The notes under the pieces are model-generated. The model was not told the DNA's origin. It made no database searches and saw only the letters and a list, made by a program, of their open reading frames with translations. A stretch of DNA of 33,158 nucleotides from Pseudomonadota bacterium (GTDB lineage Bacteria; Desulfobacterota; Desulfobulbia; Desulfobulbales; JAGXFP01). The stretch lies in NCBI GenBank assembly GCA_018823285.1, contig JAHJIQ010000041.1, forward strand, positions 1-33,158, given 5' to 3'. This document shows, piece by piece, positions 14,669 through 23,106 of the stretch (positions within the stretch are counted from its first letter, which is position 1; every line of letters starts with the position of its first letter). Position numbers and translations under genes: made by a program.

Positions 14669-16735
14669 ATGGTTAGTAAAACAGAATCAGCTGTTTGGAT
14701 CATATATCCTGTCTGTGCTTTGCTGTTGTCCATTGCCGGTTGCTCCGGTGGCGAGTATGTCAGGCATGTGGATCGTTCAGTAACCACTTATCTTGATCAT
14801 GGTGATTCCGGGTCCAGAAGCTATAAAGACAACAGCGAAAGTACCGTTACCCGATATATCAAGAAAGGTGGCCAGTTGATCAGGATAACTCCTGAAAGAG
14901 GGGAGGTTGTTGCCGGTGCGCCGATGGAGGTTCTTGAGCCAATTGATGCTGAACTGAAAGATGCCGTTTCCGTTGCTGAACTTGATCAGTACATTGCAAA
15001 ATATGCCCCGGCGCCCCAGGCTTTTGTAGCCCTGCAAAGAATTGCCAAGGGTGATATTGATAACAAAAACTGGGAGGCGGCCGCTGGCGTTTTCAAAAAA
15101 TATCGTGAGTTGTTTCCGGGGAATTCCAGAGACATCAATGATATTATTACAATTCTCGAAGCACCGGAAGATGGTGTTCGTGTGTCAAACCTTGGTTTAG
15201 GGGTAAACTCTGCAGAAGGTGAATACAGCCCGGTCCTTTCTTCCGACGGGAAAAAACTCTATTTTGCCAGAGATTGCGGGGTTTGTAATGGTGGAGAAGA
15301 GATTTATGTTGCCACTCGTACCTCTGATGGCCGTTGGGGCATGGCCGGCCGTTTCGGGGCCCCGTTATCCACCAAGGGACATGAAGTCCCTCTGGGAGTT
15401 TCATCGGATGGTAACCGGCTTGCCATCTACGGGAATTATCCCGGTGCAATGGGACGTGGCGATATCTATTTTATTCAGAAAACCGCAGATGGCTGGTCGG
15501 AAGTTGAGCAGTATCCGGCCCCTGTCAACACTGAACATTTTGAAAGCAATGCCATGTACACCGCAGATGGCAAAGCGATGCTCTTCATTTCAGAACGCCC
15601 GGGCGGAATCGGTGAATTTCATAAAAAGAACAGCTTTTACCACGGCGGTTACAGCGGGAACACTGATATCTACGTCCAGGTTATGAATCATGACGGGACT
15701 TCTGAGATAGTAAATCTTGGCCCGACGATCAATACCCCATACAGTGAGTATTCGCCATTTCTTCACCCTGATGGCAAGACTCTCTATTTCAGTTCCGACG
15801 GTCATCCGGGTATCGGTGGTCTTGATGTATTCAAATCCACAAGGTTGAATGACCACTCCTGGACAGAATGGAGTGCCCCGGTCAATCTTGGCAAGGAAAT
15901 CAACACTACCGGCAATGACTGGGGATATCAGGTTTCAACACCAGGGGATCTGGCGTATTTCGCAATCAGTGGCCGCAATGATGGGCTTGGCGGAAGCGAT
16001 ATTTACGCAATCGGGATGCCGGTGAAAGTTCAGCCCACATCTGTGATTACAGTTTCTGGTACAGTTACTGATCCTGACGGTGATGGTCTTGAGGCTGATA
16101 TCCGCTGGAGCAACCTTGAAACGCAGGAAGAGATTGGTTATGCCAGCAGTGATCCCTTGAACGGTGAATATGTCATCCATCTGCCTTCCGGTGGTCATTA
16201 TGGTTATTACGCTGAAAAGGACGGATATATCGGTGAATCCGAAAACTATAACCTGAAAGATGATTTCGTCTATAAAGAGTACATCCTGGACATTGTTCTT
16301 TATCCGGTGCCCAAACCGGTAGTTGCCGAGCCTGAACCGGCCGAAGCAGTGGAAATGCCGGAATTGTCGGATCAACCGGTTGGTGAATTCGTTCCTGTTC
16401 CAATCAGGATGAACAACATCTTCTTCGAGTTCAACAAGGCAGACCTGCATCAGGAATCAAATATGGAGCTGGATCGCTGGGTGAGATTCCTGAATGACAA
16501 CCAGATGGTGAAGCTTGAGATCTATGGGCATACTGATAACGTTGGTAGTGATAATTTCAATCTGAAACTTTCCGAAAGAAGAGCCAGGGCAGTTGCCGGT
16601 TATCTGGTCGGAAATAATATTGCAGCTGATCGACTGAGTATTTTTGGAATGGGAGAATCAAGTCCTGCCACTACCAATGATACGGATGACGGGCGTCAGC
16701 AGAACAGGCGGGTCGAAGTGAAGCTAGTCTACTGA
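14669..16735 (+). CDS. OmpA-family lipoprotein with TPR-like, beta-propeller and CRD domains
   Basis: 688 residues from the ATG at 14669 (GAGGGG at 14660-14665). The signal peptide ends in the lipobox SIAGC (C25). In order: a short helical TPR-like part (~85-145); PD40-type propeller repeats (~160-445) with SPVLSSDGKKLYFARD and SPFLHPDGKTLYFSSDG and repeated GxGDIY/GGLDVF/GGSDIY blade ends; a carboxypeptidase-regulatory-like domain (~455-540, VSGTVTDPDGDGLEA); a Pro/Glu-rich linker; and an OmpA C-terminal domain (~575-688) with the peptidoglycan-binding signature YGHTDNVGSDNFNLKLSERRA. It should sit in the outer membrane facing the periplasm and bind peptidoglycan. The domain order equals that of PorE of Bacteroidota type IX secretion, but no other secretion gene is here. 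Confidence 0.88.
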   Translation: MVSKTESAVWIIYPVCALLLSIAGCSGGEYVRHVDRSVTTYLDHGDSGSRSYKDNSESTVTRYIKKGGQLIRITPERGEVVAGAPMEVLEPIDAELKDAVSVAELDQYIAKYAPAPQAFVALQRIAKGDIDNKNWEAAAGVFKKYRELFPGNSRDINDIITILEAPEDGVRVSNLGLGVNSAEGEYSPVLSSDGKKLYFARDCGVCNGGEEIYVATRTSDGRWGMAGRFGAPLSTKGHEVPLGVSSDGNRLAIYGNYPGAMGRGDIYFIQKTADGWSEVEQYPAPVNTEHFESNAMYTADGKAMLFISERPGGIGEFHKKNSFYHGGYSGNTDIYVQVMNHDGTSEIVNLGPTINTPYSEYSPFLHPDGKTLYFSSDGHPGIGGLDVFKSTRLNDHSWTEWSAPVNLGKEINTTGNDWGYQVSTPGDLAYFAISGRNDGLGGSDIYAIGMPVKVQPTSVITVSGTVTDPDGDGLEADIRWSNLETQEEIGYASSDPLNGEYVIHLPSGGHYGYYAEKDGYIGESENYNLKDDFVYKEYILDIVLYPVPKPVVAEPEPAEAVEMPELSDQPVGEFVPVPIRMNNIFFEFNKADLHQESNMELDRWVRFLNDNQMVKLEIYGHTDNVGSDNFNLKLSERRARAVAGYLVGNNIAADRLSIFGMGESSPATTNDTDDGRQQNRRVEVKLVY

Positions 16736-16766
16736 GCAGTTTTCACTTTGAAACGGTGTCAGGATC

Positions 16767-16797
16767 AGGAGGGCCTTTATGGCCCTCCTTTTTTTTT
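16767..16797 (+). terminator. Rho-independent terminator after the OmpA-like gene
   Basis: A 9-bp perfect stem AGGAGGGCC/GGCCCTCCT with loop TTTAT is followed by an unbroken T-run to 16797. It separates convergent genes. Confidence 0.93.
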
Positions 16798-16812
16798 GCG
16801 TTACGGATATTT

Positions 16813-17277
16813 TTAACCGGAATTCTGGCGCAGGGCTTCGTACAGGACTATTCCACAGGACATAGCGAGGTTAATGCTCCGAATGTTTTTGTTGCTCATG
16901 GGAATCGTGCAGGTTCTGTCAGTAAAGGCAGCGAGAATGTCTTCCGGCAATCCTTTGGTTTCTTTGCCGAATACCAGGTAATCTCCTGGTGAAAAGGTGT
17001 GCTGTGTATAAGGTGTGGAAACTTTTTTGCTGAGAAAATGGAGCTTATTCAGGTCACACTTGGCAAAAAAAAGATCAAGAGAATCCCAGTGAATAATATT
17101 GACGTACTGCCAGTAATCGAGCCCTGCTCTTTTCAGGTGGCGATCATCTGTTTTGAAGCCGAGGGGGTGCACAAGGTGGAGAATAGAGTCCGTAGCCCCG
17201 CATAACCTGGCGATACTTCCTGTGTTCTGCGGGATTTCCGGCTCAACGAGGACAATATTGAAAGGTTCGGCAAGCAA
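16813..17277 (-). CDS. trmL: tRNA (cytidine/uridine-2'-O-)-methyltransferase TrmL
   Basis: 154 residues, normal for TrmL. SPOUT-family signatures are clear: the N-terminal motif VLVEPEIPQNTGSIARLCGA, LVHPLGFKTDD, DYW, the knot motif LVFGKETKGLPEDIL and the C-terminal IPMSNKNIRSINLAMSCGIVLYEALRQ. TrmL uses S-adenosylmethionine to 2'-O-methylate the wobble base C34/U34 of leucine tRNAs. The probable start is TTG at 17277 (reads as LAEPFNIV), since no ATG precedes the first conserved motif. It follows the M23 peptidase gene by nine nt in the same direction and is likely co-transcribed with it. The family can be told from TrmH and TrmJ by its short length without extra domains. Confidence 0.92.
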   Translation of the reverse strand: MLAEPFNIVLVEPEIPQNTGSIARLCGATDSILHLVHPLGFKTDDRHLKRAGLDYWQYVNIIHWDSLDLFFAKCDLNKLHFLSKKVSTPYTQHTFSPGDYLVFGKETKGLPEDILAAFTDRTCTIPMSNKNIRSINLAMSCGIVLYEALRQNSG

Positions 17278-17286
17278 GATCGTCTA

Positions 17287-18633
17287 TCAGAGGAGGGACA
17301 AAACCTGATCGCTGTTCAACAGCATGGTTTCAACATGAAGCAGGGGGACCGCATTCTCTGTGTAAAGGGCTTCGGTTAATGAAGCGACGTTTTCACTGTG
17401 CAGGGTAAATTCATCACCCTGCAGGATTGACCTTGGTCTGAATTTAACGGCGAAAGGATTTTTATAGACCCCTTGATGTTGTAATCGATAATCGAGATGT
17501 GGACCTGTCGCGAGCCCGGTCGAACCGACATATCCGATGATCTGTTTCTGTCTGACTCTGCTTCCGACCTTCAAGCCGGCTCTGAAATTGGATAGATGGC
17601 CATAATGAGTACGGTAGTTGCCACCATGGGAAAGAACAATCTGCTTTCCGAAACCTCCATTGGTACCTATAAATTCAACCTTGCCGTCGGCGGAAGCCAT
17701 GACCGGGGTTCCCTTCGGAGCAGCAAGGTCAACTCCCAGATGTTTTTTAATAACTCCGAGGATAGGGTGTAATCGGCGGTTAGAAAATTGTGATGTTATC
17801 CTGCCGATCTGAACCGGTGATTTGATGAAAGACGCGCCAAGTTCATTTCCTTCAGGGTCAAAATAGGATTTTCGAGTCCCGTTGTCGTATAGAAATCCCT
17901 TGAAAACCTGACCGTCGGCCCTTTCGTAGAGAGCAGCCTGAATTGGCCCGTAGCCGATAAATTCATCGAATTTGTAGTACTCCTCGACTATGAGGCTGAA
18001 TTTGTCTCCAGAGCGGGTTTCGGTGTTGAAATCAATCTTGGACGCAAAGATGTCCGCAAACGAAAAGACGAGACGTGGATTTTTGATATCGGAAGGAAAA
18101 GCGGTGAAAAGCGAGGTGTCGACAATGCCGGAGATTTTAATCGTTCTGCTTTCAATAAGAATTTCATTTTTTTCAGCAGTGTATCCATTCCCGGAAGGTT
18201 TGATGGTGTAACTCTCAAGGGGATTGCGCTCGTATATGCATCGCACCATTTGACCGGCGGGATTGAGAATGATGCAATACTCGTCTCCGGGCATCAGGGA
18301 GTTAAAACTGATTTTTGATTCCAGGGCCCTGATGATCTGATTTCTGATCAAATGCGGAACATTATTGCGTGAAAATGACTTGGCAAGGGTGTCGCCTTTG
18401 GTAATTTTCCCTCGGATTTCACTGTAGCCTTCTTCAATGAAACCTGTGAAATCATCTGCTTCAGAGAAAATGAGAGGGGGGGGTTGTTTTGTTGAAATTG
18501 AAGCCTTGGCAGAGCGGAGAGTCTGATCTTTCGGAAAATCGATAATTCCGGAAAATAGCATCATCCCAAGGCAGGTGAAAACCAAAAGGGTGAAAAAGTG
18601 ATTTGATTTAAGAAACGCTTTCAGTGCCTGCAT
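17287..18633 (-). CDS. M23-family peptidase with OapA/LysM-like N-terminal domain
   Basis: 448 residues. One N-terminal membrane anchor (~12-31) is followed by a LysM/OapA-like domain (~75-135, KITKGDTLAKSFSRNNV), a second beta domain (~160-240), and the lysostaphin-fold M23 domain (~275-400). In the latter H298 and D302 (HLGVD) supply two zinc ligands, and YGHLS (H346) is conserved. The final metal motif, usually PHLHF/Y, reads PHLDY (H379, D381): the third zinc-ligand histidine is replaced by aspartate. The layout equals MepM-like endopeptidases that open peptidoglycan crosslinks during growth. The protein may still bind metal through Asp or may be a regulator such as EnvC. The stop precedes trmL by nine nt. 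Confidence 0.88.
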   Translation of the reverse strand: MQALKAFLKSNHFFTLLVFTCLGMMLFSGIIDFPKDQTLRSAKASISTKQPPPLIFSEADDFTGFIEEGYSEIRGKITKGDTLAKSFSRNNVPHLIRNQIIRALESKISFNSLMPGDEYCIILNPAGQMVRCIYERNPLESYTIKPSGNGYTAEKNEILIESRTIKISGIVDTSLFTAFPSDIKNPRLVFSFADIFASKIDFNTETRSGDKFSLIVEEYYKFDEFIGYGPIQAALYERADGQVFKGFLYDNGTRKSYFDPEGNELGASFIKSPVQIGRITSQFSNRRLHPILGVIKKHLGVDLAAPKGTPVMASADGKVEFIGTNGGFGKQIVLSHGGNYRTHYGHLSNFRAGLKVGSRVRQKQIIGYVGSTGLATGPHLDYRLQHQGVYKNPFAVKFRPRSILQGDEFTLHSENVASLTEALYTENAVPLLHVETMLLNSDQVLSLL

Positions 18634-18697
18634 TTATACCGGGTTCTCTGTTCTGTCTGAAAAAATGAAACATCTCAAAACCTTGAAAATGAAACGT

Positions 18698-18822
18698 GAA
18701 CATGCATAAAGAAACGTATTTCCAGCAGCTCGAGGTAAGCGACGGCAAGGAGACTCGGAGTGTCGCAAGCTCCCCTTACCGAAGTCTAACGCTGTTCGCT
18801 ATCTGTCGCGGGGAGCTTTAAT
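18698..18822 (+). repeat. Dispersed ~120-bp repeat, copy A
   Basis: It starts GAACATGCATAA, includes the 33-base block from AAGGAGACTCGGAGTGTCGC through AAGCTCC and CTTACCG, and ends with the 26-bp core CGCTATCTG..GCGGGGAGCTT (18797-18822). The central 26 bases AAGGAGACTCGGAGTGTCGC plus AAGCTC are identical to copy B. Internal complementarity suggests a folded, REP/MITE-like element. Confidence 0.75.
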
Positions 18823-18946
18823 CCTCATTCGCATTGGTTGTCTTTGATGTGATAGTCGCTGACTGCGGGTGGAGTTATCAATCATGCGCGAAACATCATT
18901 ATAGCAAAAAAAGTATATGTAAATCATTTTTTTCCAGACACGCTGC

Positions 18947-18963
18947 TAATCACGGCATGATTA
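18947..18963. repeat. Short palindrome TAATCA-N5-TGATTA
   Basis: A perfect 6-bp inverted repeat in the AT-rich spacer. It could be an operator half-site pair, but nothing nearby confirms this. Confidence 0.3.
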
Positions 18964-19224
18964 TGTTTGTTTATTAATATATTTTGCCTGGTTATCCAAG
19001 CAAAATCAATATGTTGTGCTCTAATTGATGAAATTGAATCTTGAAAGATTATCTCTTTTGTAATTTACAGATAATGCAGAAGTTCATAGTGTATAAAAAC
19101 AGAATATGTTTAGAATTGCTGTAATTTGAGTGCTTCTCGGCATGATCCGTTTTTTTTGCTGAAAGCAGGGAGCAGAGAGCTTGGATGAATGTCCGGTAAA
19201 GTATGCGGAATGGAATAATTTTGA

Positions 19225-19247
19225 TGAAAATAATCTAGTTATTTTCA
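19225..19247. promoter_or_regulatory. Perfect 9-bp palindrome upstream of lysC
   Basis: TGAAAATAA-TCTAG-TTATTTTCA, a perfect inverted repeat of 9-bp arms with a 5-nt centre. Its size and AT-rich symmetry resemble a dimeric repressor operator. Its distance from lysC (~300 bases) is large, so the target is unclear. Confidence 0.45.
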
Positions 19248-19324
19248 CAATAAGTTGGTAAAAAAACCCTTTTGTGTTTGCTGTTCAGGAAGTTCAGGGC
19301 AACAGGTGATTACCGGATATTCTT

Positions 19325-19440
19325 GAACATGCATAACAAAACGCATTTCCCGCAGCTCATGGAAGCGACTGCAAGGAGACTCGGAGTGTCGCAAGCTCCA
19401 CTTACCGGAGTCTCATGCTGTTCGCTATCTGCTGCGGGGT
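19325..19440 (+). repeat. Dispersed ~120-bp repeat, copy B
   Basis: It has the same orientation and start (GAACATGCATAA) as copy A, 627 bases further on. The two align over ~115 bases with few differences and one or two small shifts. The 3' end loses homology after GCTGCGGGG. Confidence 0.75.
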
Positions 19441-19500
19441 GAGTGAGCGAATCTGATGTAAGTAACCTTCCATACGGAGATTCCCGTGGCTCGAGGTCTA

Positions 19501-19526
19501 CGCTATCTGCCGCGGGGAGCTTCAAT
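19501..19526 (+). repeat. 26-bp repeat core directly before lysC
   Basis: It matches the end of copy A (18797-18822) in 24 of 26 positions, including CGCTATCTG and GCGGGGAGCTT. It ends 26 bases before the lysC ATG, so it lies in the lysC leader and its CGGGGAG may act in translation. Confidence 0.65.
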
Positions 19527-19552
19527 TGATACAATACTTCACGGAAATCAAA

Positions 19553-20788
19553 ATGGCTTTGATAGTTCAGAAATTTGGCGGCACTTCGGTTGCGAACCCC
19601 GAGAAAATCAGGAATGTGGCAAAAAGAGTTCTTGAAGTGGCGTCTGCCGGCAATCAGATGGTCGTTGTTCTCTCGGCAATGGCCGGAGAGACAAACCGCT
19701 TTGTTGATCTTGCCTCCCAGATGCAGAAAATCCCGGATCCCCGTGAGATGGATGTTCTGCTTTCGAGTGGTGAGCAGGTGACCGTTGCCCTTTTTGCCAT
19801 GGCGATTAAAAATGAAGGGCATGAAGCCATTTCTCTCCTTGGAGACCAGGCCGGTATTCTTACTGATAAGATGCATACCAAGGCCAGAATAAAAAATATC
19901 AATTCCGATCTCATTCGGAAACACCTTGATTCCGGTAAGATTGTTGTGGTTGCCGGGTTCCAGGGGGTAACGGAAAACGATGATATCACGACTCTGGGCC
20001 GTGGCGGTTCCGACACCACGGCAGTCGCTCTGGCTGCGGCACTCAAAGCAGATCAATGCGAGATCTTTACCGATGTGGAAGGGGTCTATACCGCCGACCC
20101 AAATGTCTGCAGTACGGCCAGAAAGATAGACCGGATCAGCTATGAAGAGATGCTTGAACTTGCAAGTCTGGGAGCAAAGGTTCTCGATATCAGGTCTGTG
20201 GGACTTGCTAAGAAATTCAAGGTGCCGGTTCATGTCCGGTCAACATTTACTGAAACCGAAGGAACGTGGGTTGTTGAGGAGGATCATAAAATGGAGTCGA
20301 TGTTGGTTTCCGGTGTTACATACAGCAAGAATGAAGCAAGGATAACTGTTTCAAGGGTTCCTGATACGCCGGGAATCGCTTCCCGACTCTTCACTCCCAT
20401 TTCCGATGCCGGGATTATTGTGGATATGATCATCCAGAATACCCGGGCCGGGGAACTTACCGATATGACCTTCACCTGCCCCCGGACCGATTATGACCGG
20501 GCCATGAAGATTGTTGAAAGTGTCGCCGGTGACATCCATGCCGAGAAGGTGACCGGTTCCAGGGATATCGCGAAAATCTCCGTAGTCGGAGTCGGGATGC
20601 GCAACCATTCCGGTATCGCAACCACAATGTTTCATGTCTTGTCCCGTGAAGGGGTCAATATCCTGATGATCAGCACCTCGGAAATAAAAATCTCCTGCGT
20701 GATTGAGGAGAAGTATACTGAACTCGCGGTTCGCGCACTCCATGACGCATTCGAGCTTGACAAGGCAAATCAGCCGGTCCAGGAGTAG
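19553..20788 (+). CDS. lysC: Aspartate kinase
   Basis: 411 residues from the ATG at 19553 ([13 protein letters not shown]); a TTG at 19526 would add nine residues from repeat DNA and is not preferred. The amino acid kinase domain (1-~235) has KFGGTSV, the [14 protein letters not shown] segment and [18 protein letters not shown], and [14 protein letters not shown]. The C-terminal half holds two ACT domains (~265-330 and ~345-405) that bind lysine and/or threonine for feedback control. The enzyme phosphorylates aspartate at the entry to lysine, methionine, threonine and diaminopimelate synthesis. The stop lies nine nt before cimA, making an aspartate-family/isoleucine operon. No recognisable riboswitch precedes it. 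Confidence 0.97.
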   Translation: MALIVQKFGGTSVANPEKIRNVAKRVLEVASAGNQMVVVLSAMAGETNRFVDLASQMQKIPDPREMDVLLSSGEQVTVALFAMAIKNEGHEAISLLGDQAGILTDKMHTKARIKNINSDLIRKHLDSGKIVVVAGFQGVTENDDITTLGRGGSDTTAVALAAALKADQCEIFTDVEGVYTADPNVCSTARKIDRISYEEMLELASLGAKVLDIRSVGLAKKFKVPVHVRSTFTETEGTWVVEEDHKMESMLVSGVTYSKNEARITVSRVPDTPGIASRLFTPISDAGIIVDMIIQNTRAGELTDMTFTCPRTDYDRAMKIVESVAGDIHAEKVTGSRDIAKISVVGVGMRNHSGIATTMFHVLSREGVNILMISTSEIKISCVIEEKYTELAVRALHDAFELDKANQPVQE

Positions 20789-20797
20789 TCTCTTTTT

Positions 20798-22384
20798 ATG
20801 GATAAACTGGTAATTTACGATACCACCCTGCGGGATGGCACCCAGGCTGAGAACTTCAACCTTTCGACTGATGACAAGATCAGGATTACCCTGAAGCTTG
20901 ACCAGCTGGGACTGGATTTTGTCGAGGGCGGCTGGCCGGGAGCAAACCCCGTCACCACTGAATATTTCCAGCAGATCAAGAACCATCCTCTGAAACACAC
21001 CAGACTCACTGCTTTCGGCAGCACCAGGAATTTCAAGAATCGCCCGGAGCAGGACCCGAATCTCCAGGCCCTCCTGGAGGCAGGGACACCCGGGATCACG
21101 ATTTTCGGCAAAACCTGGGATATTCATGTCTTTGATGCTCTGCAGATCAAGCTGGAAGACAATCTGACCATCATTTCCGATTCCCTGCAGTACCTGCGTC
21201 CGAAGGTCAAGCATCTCTTTTATGATGCGGAGCACTTTTTTGACGGATTCAAGGGAGACAAAGAGTACGCTCTCGCCACAATCGACCGCGCGGTTGGGGC
21301 AGGTGCCGACTGCATCGTTCTCTGTGATACCAACGGAGGGACTTTGCCCATGGAGATCAGCAGGATCATTACCGAGGTCAGGGAGCATTTCAGCGCGTCC
21401 GGGCGTAAAGTTGAACTCGGCATTCATTCCCATAACGACGGCGAATCGGCGGTGGCCAACTCTCTGATGGCGGTATCTCTCGGGGCAACACATGTGCAGG
21501 GTACCATAAACGGAGTCGGGGAGAGATGCGGCAACGCCAATCTTACCTCGATTATACCGGCCCTCGCCCTGAAAATGGGTTGCAGCTTCAAGGCTGCGGA
21601 AAATTTAAGGGAGCTTACGGAAACTTCGAGATTTGTCACTGAGCTTGCCAATCTGCCCCATAATAAATACCAGCCCTATGTCGGCCGTGCGGCATTTGCC
21701 CACAAGGGCGGGATTCATGTCAGTGCAGTCAAGAAAAACCCGATGACCTATGAGCATATTGAACCCGAAAAAGTCGGAAACATCAGGCGGATTCTGATTT
21801 CCGATCAGTCAGGGCGCAGCAATGTTCTCCATAAGGCGGCCAAATTCGGGATTGATCTCGAAACCAATGATCCGCGGGTGACCGCGATCCTGAGCCAGCT
21901 CAAGGATCTTGAGCGCCAGGGATATCAGTACGAGGGCGCTGAAGCTTCTTTTGAAATTCTGATGCGCAAAGCGCTCGGTACCTGCAAAAACTACTTTGAT
22001 CTGCATGGATTTCGGGTCATCTGTTCAAAACGTGATATCAACACCCTTCCCCAGGATGAGGCCACCATCCGGATCGAGGTGAAAGGTGAAATGGTCCACG
22101 CCGCTGCTCTGGGTGAGGGGCCGGTCAATGCACTGGATAATGCGCTCAGGAAGGCATTAAGAAGCTTTTATCCGTCTCTTTCGGACGTGATGCTTACCGA
22201 TTACAAGGTCCGGGTGCTGGCCAGTGATCATGGAACCGGCGCCAGGGTGCGGGTGCTTATCGAGTCCAGTGATTCCGTGTCTCAATGGGGGACGGTTGGT
22301 GTTTCCCATGATATCATCGAAGCCAGTTGGCAGGCTCTGGTCGACAGCATCACCTATAAGTTGATGAAGGATCAGGTTTCGTAA
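20798..22384 (+). CDS. cimA: (R)-citramalate synthase
   Basis: 528 residues, the length of the Geobacter-type CimA. The DRE-TIM barrel has the opening motif [14 protein letters not shown] (RD catalytic), [15 protein letters not shown], the metal motif HSHND and GVGERCGNA. The C-terminal ~130 residues form the LeuA-type dimerisation/allosteric domain (from about residue 395). It condenses pyruvate with acetyl-CoA to citramalate, the threonine-independent route to 2-oxobutyrate and isoleucine. The GGWPGANP segment and total length distinguish it from 2-isopropylmalate and homocitrate synthases. The gene follows lysC with nine nt between and ends in a strong terminator. Confidence 0.95.
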   Translation: MDKLVIYDTTLRDGTQAENFNLSTDDKIRITLKLDQLGLDFVEGGWPGANPVTTEYFQQIKNHPLKHTRLTAFGSTRNFKNRPEQDPNLQALLEAGTPGITIFGKTWDIHVFDALQIKLEDNLTIISDSLQYLRPKVKHLFYDAEHFFDGFKGDKEYALATIDRAVGAGADCIVLCDTNGGTLPMEISRIITEVREHFSASGRKVELGIHSHNDGESAVANSLMAVSLGATHVQGTINGVGERCGNANLTSIIPALALKMGCSFKAAENLRELTETSRFVTELANLPHNKYQPYVGRAAFAHKGGIHVSAVKKNPMTYEHIEPEKVGNIRRILISDQSGRSNVLHKAAKFGIDLETNDPRVTAILSQLKDLERQGYQYEGAEASFEILMRKALGTCKNYFDLHGFRVICSKRDINTLPQDEATIRIEVKGEMVHAAALGEGPVNALDNALRKALRSFYPSLSDVMLTDYKVRVLASDHGTGARVRVLIESSDSVSQWGTVGVSHDIIEASWQALVDSITYKLMKDQVS

Positions 22385-22417
22385 CCTCCATTGCATAATG
22401 GCTGAGAATGAAAGCAT

Positions 22418-22447
22418 AAAAAACCGGCCAGAGGCCGGTTTTTTTTT
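22418..22447 (+). terminator. Rho-independent terminator after cimA
   Basis: The stem AAAACCGGCC/GGCCGGTTTT with loop AGA is followed by a T-run to 22447. The A-tract in front makes it usable from both strands. Confidence 0.93.
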
Positions 22448-22458
22448 ATGGTGTCGAG

Positions 22459-22962
22459 ATGGATAAAGCTGAGTTGAGCAGCTCGTCTGCTCATACGAAA
22501 CTTATACCCGAAGGGTGTAAGAGCGTGAATGATCGATGCCGCTTTCTAATTCTGGTTCTGTCGGCTCTGTTGATTGTGGTTGTTAAAATCCCCGGTGCCG
22601 GGGATGCAGCGCTGGTAAGCAATAACAAGTCTGTCTTTGCCGATTTTACTCCCATACGCCTTTCTAATGGCCAATTGGACAGGATGTTCTATGCAGTGGA
22701 TTTTGCTGCCCGCGAAGTCGCCTCATCTCCCTGCATCAGTCCTCGGGCGGCGATTCTCGGGCTGGAGCCTTTTGACCTGAATCAGGCTGATCGGGATACG
22801 CTTTCTTTTATCAGGGGAATCGGACCCAAACTCGCGGCAAGGATCGTTGCCAGGCGCGAATGGGTCGGTGGTTTCAACTCTTATGCGGATCTTCTTGAAG
22901 TCAGGGGAGTCGGGTCGACAAAACTGAAGTTCCTGCAGGATGCAACGGTGATCTGCCGGTGA
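22459..22962 (+). CDS. Short ComEA-like helix-hairpin-helix protein
   Basis: 167 residues from the ATG at 22459, or 145 from an in-frame GTG at 22525. A hydrophobic segment (~28-46) gives a signal anchor. The C-terminal ~65 residues hold a tandem helix-hairpin-helix pair, TLSFIRGIGPKLAARIV and DLLEVRGVGSTKLKFL, as in the DNA-binding domain of ComEA. ComEA-type proteins bind DNA in the periplasm during uptake. The first ~22 residues (SSSSAHTKLIPEGCK) are encoded by the 45-bp dispersed repeat, so they are probably not ancestral; the GTG, preceded by GAAGGG in the repeat, may be the real start. The gene stands alone behind the cimA terminator. No other competence gene is near. Confidence 0.78.
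   Translation: MDKAELSSSSAHTKLIPEGCKSVNDRCRFLILVLSALLIVVVKIPGAGDAALVSNNKSVFADFTPIRLSNGQLDRMFYAVDFAAREVASSPCISPRAAILGLEPFDLNQADRDTLSFIRGIGPKLAARIVARREWVGGFNSYADLLEVRGVGSTKLKFLQDATVICR
22476..22520 (+). repeat. 45-bp two-hairpin dispersed repeat, plus copy
   Basis: It consists of hairpin GAGCAG-CTCGT-CTGCTC, a spacer, and hairpin CTTATACCC-GAA-GGGTGTAAG. It matches the inverted copy at 25371-25415 in 43 of 45 positions. It overlaps the first codons of the ComEA-like frame. Confidence 0.85.
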
Positions 22963-23106
22963 CATTAAATGCGGCTGCGCAGCGAGGAATTTCTCCGGAC
23001 TGGCAGATAAGCCTGTCGGTCTGCTATTTCAACTCCGGCTCAGGAAATAAAGTCGCAGGGTTTCCGAAGCGGTTTTAACCCTAAACTCCTCGATTTTTGT
23101 GACAGC

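Larger units (their letters stand above)
18634..19552. other. Gene-free, AT-rich region with dispersed repeats
   Basis: About 920 bases between the divergent M23 and lysC genes. Two copies of a ~120-bp repeat (18698-18822 and 19325-19440) flank an AT-rich centre; a separate core copy stands at 19501-19526 just before lysC. The centre has short palindromes at 18947-18963 and 19225-19247. I see no lysine riboswitch in front of lysC and no protein gene. Confidence 0.6.

Noticed and set aside
18850..19552. Lysine riboswitch before lysC
   Set aside because: No lysine-riboswitch conserved blocks were found; the leader is made of the dispersed repeat instead.
20351..21493. 380-codon minus-strand open frame
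   Set aside because: It is antisense to lysC and cimA, both unmistakable; no domain is visible in it.
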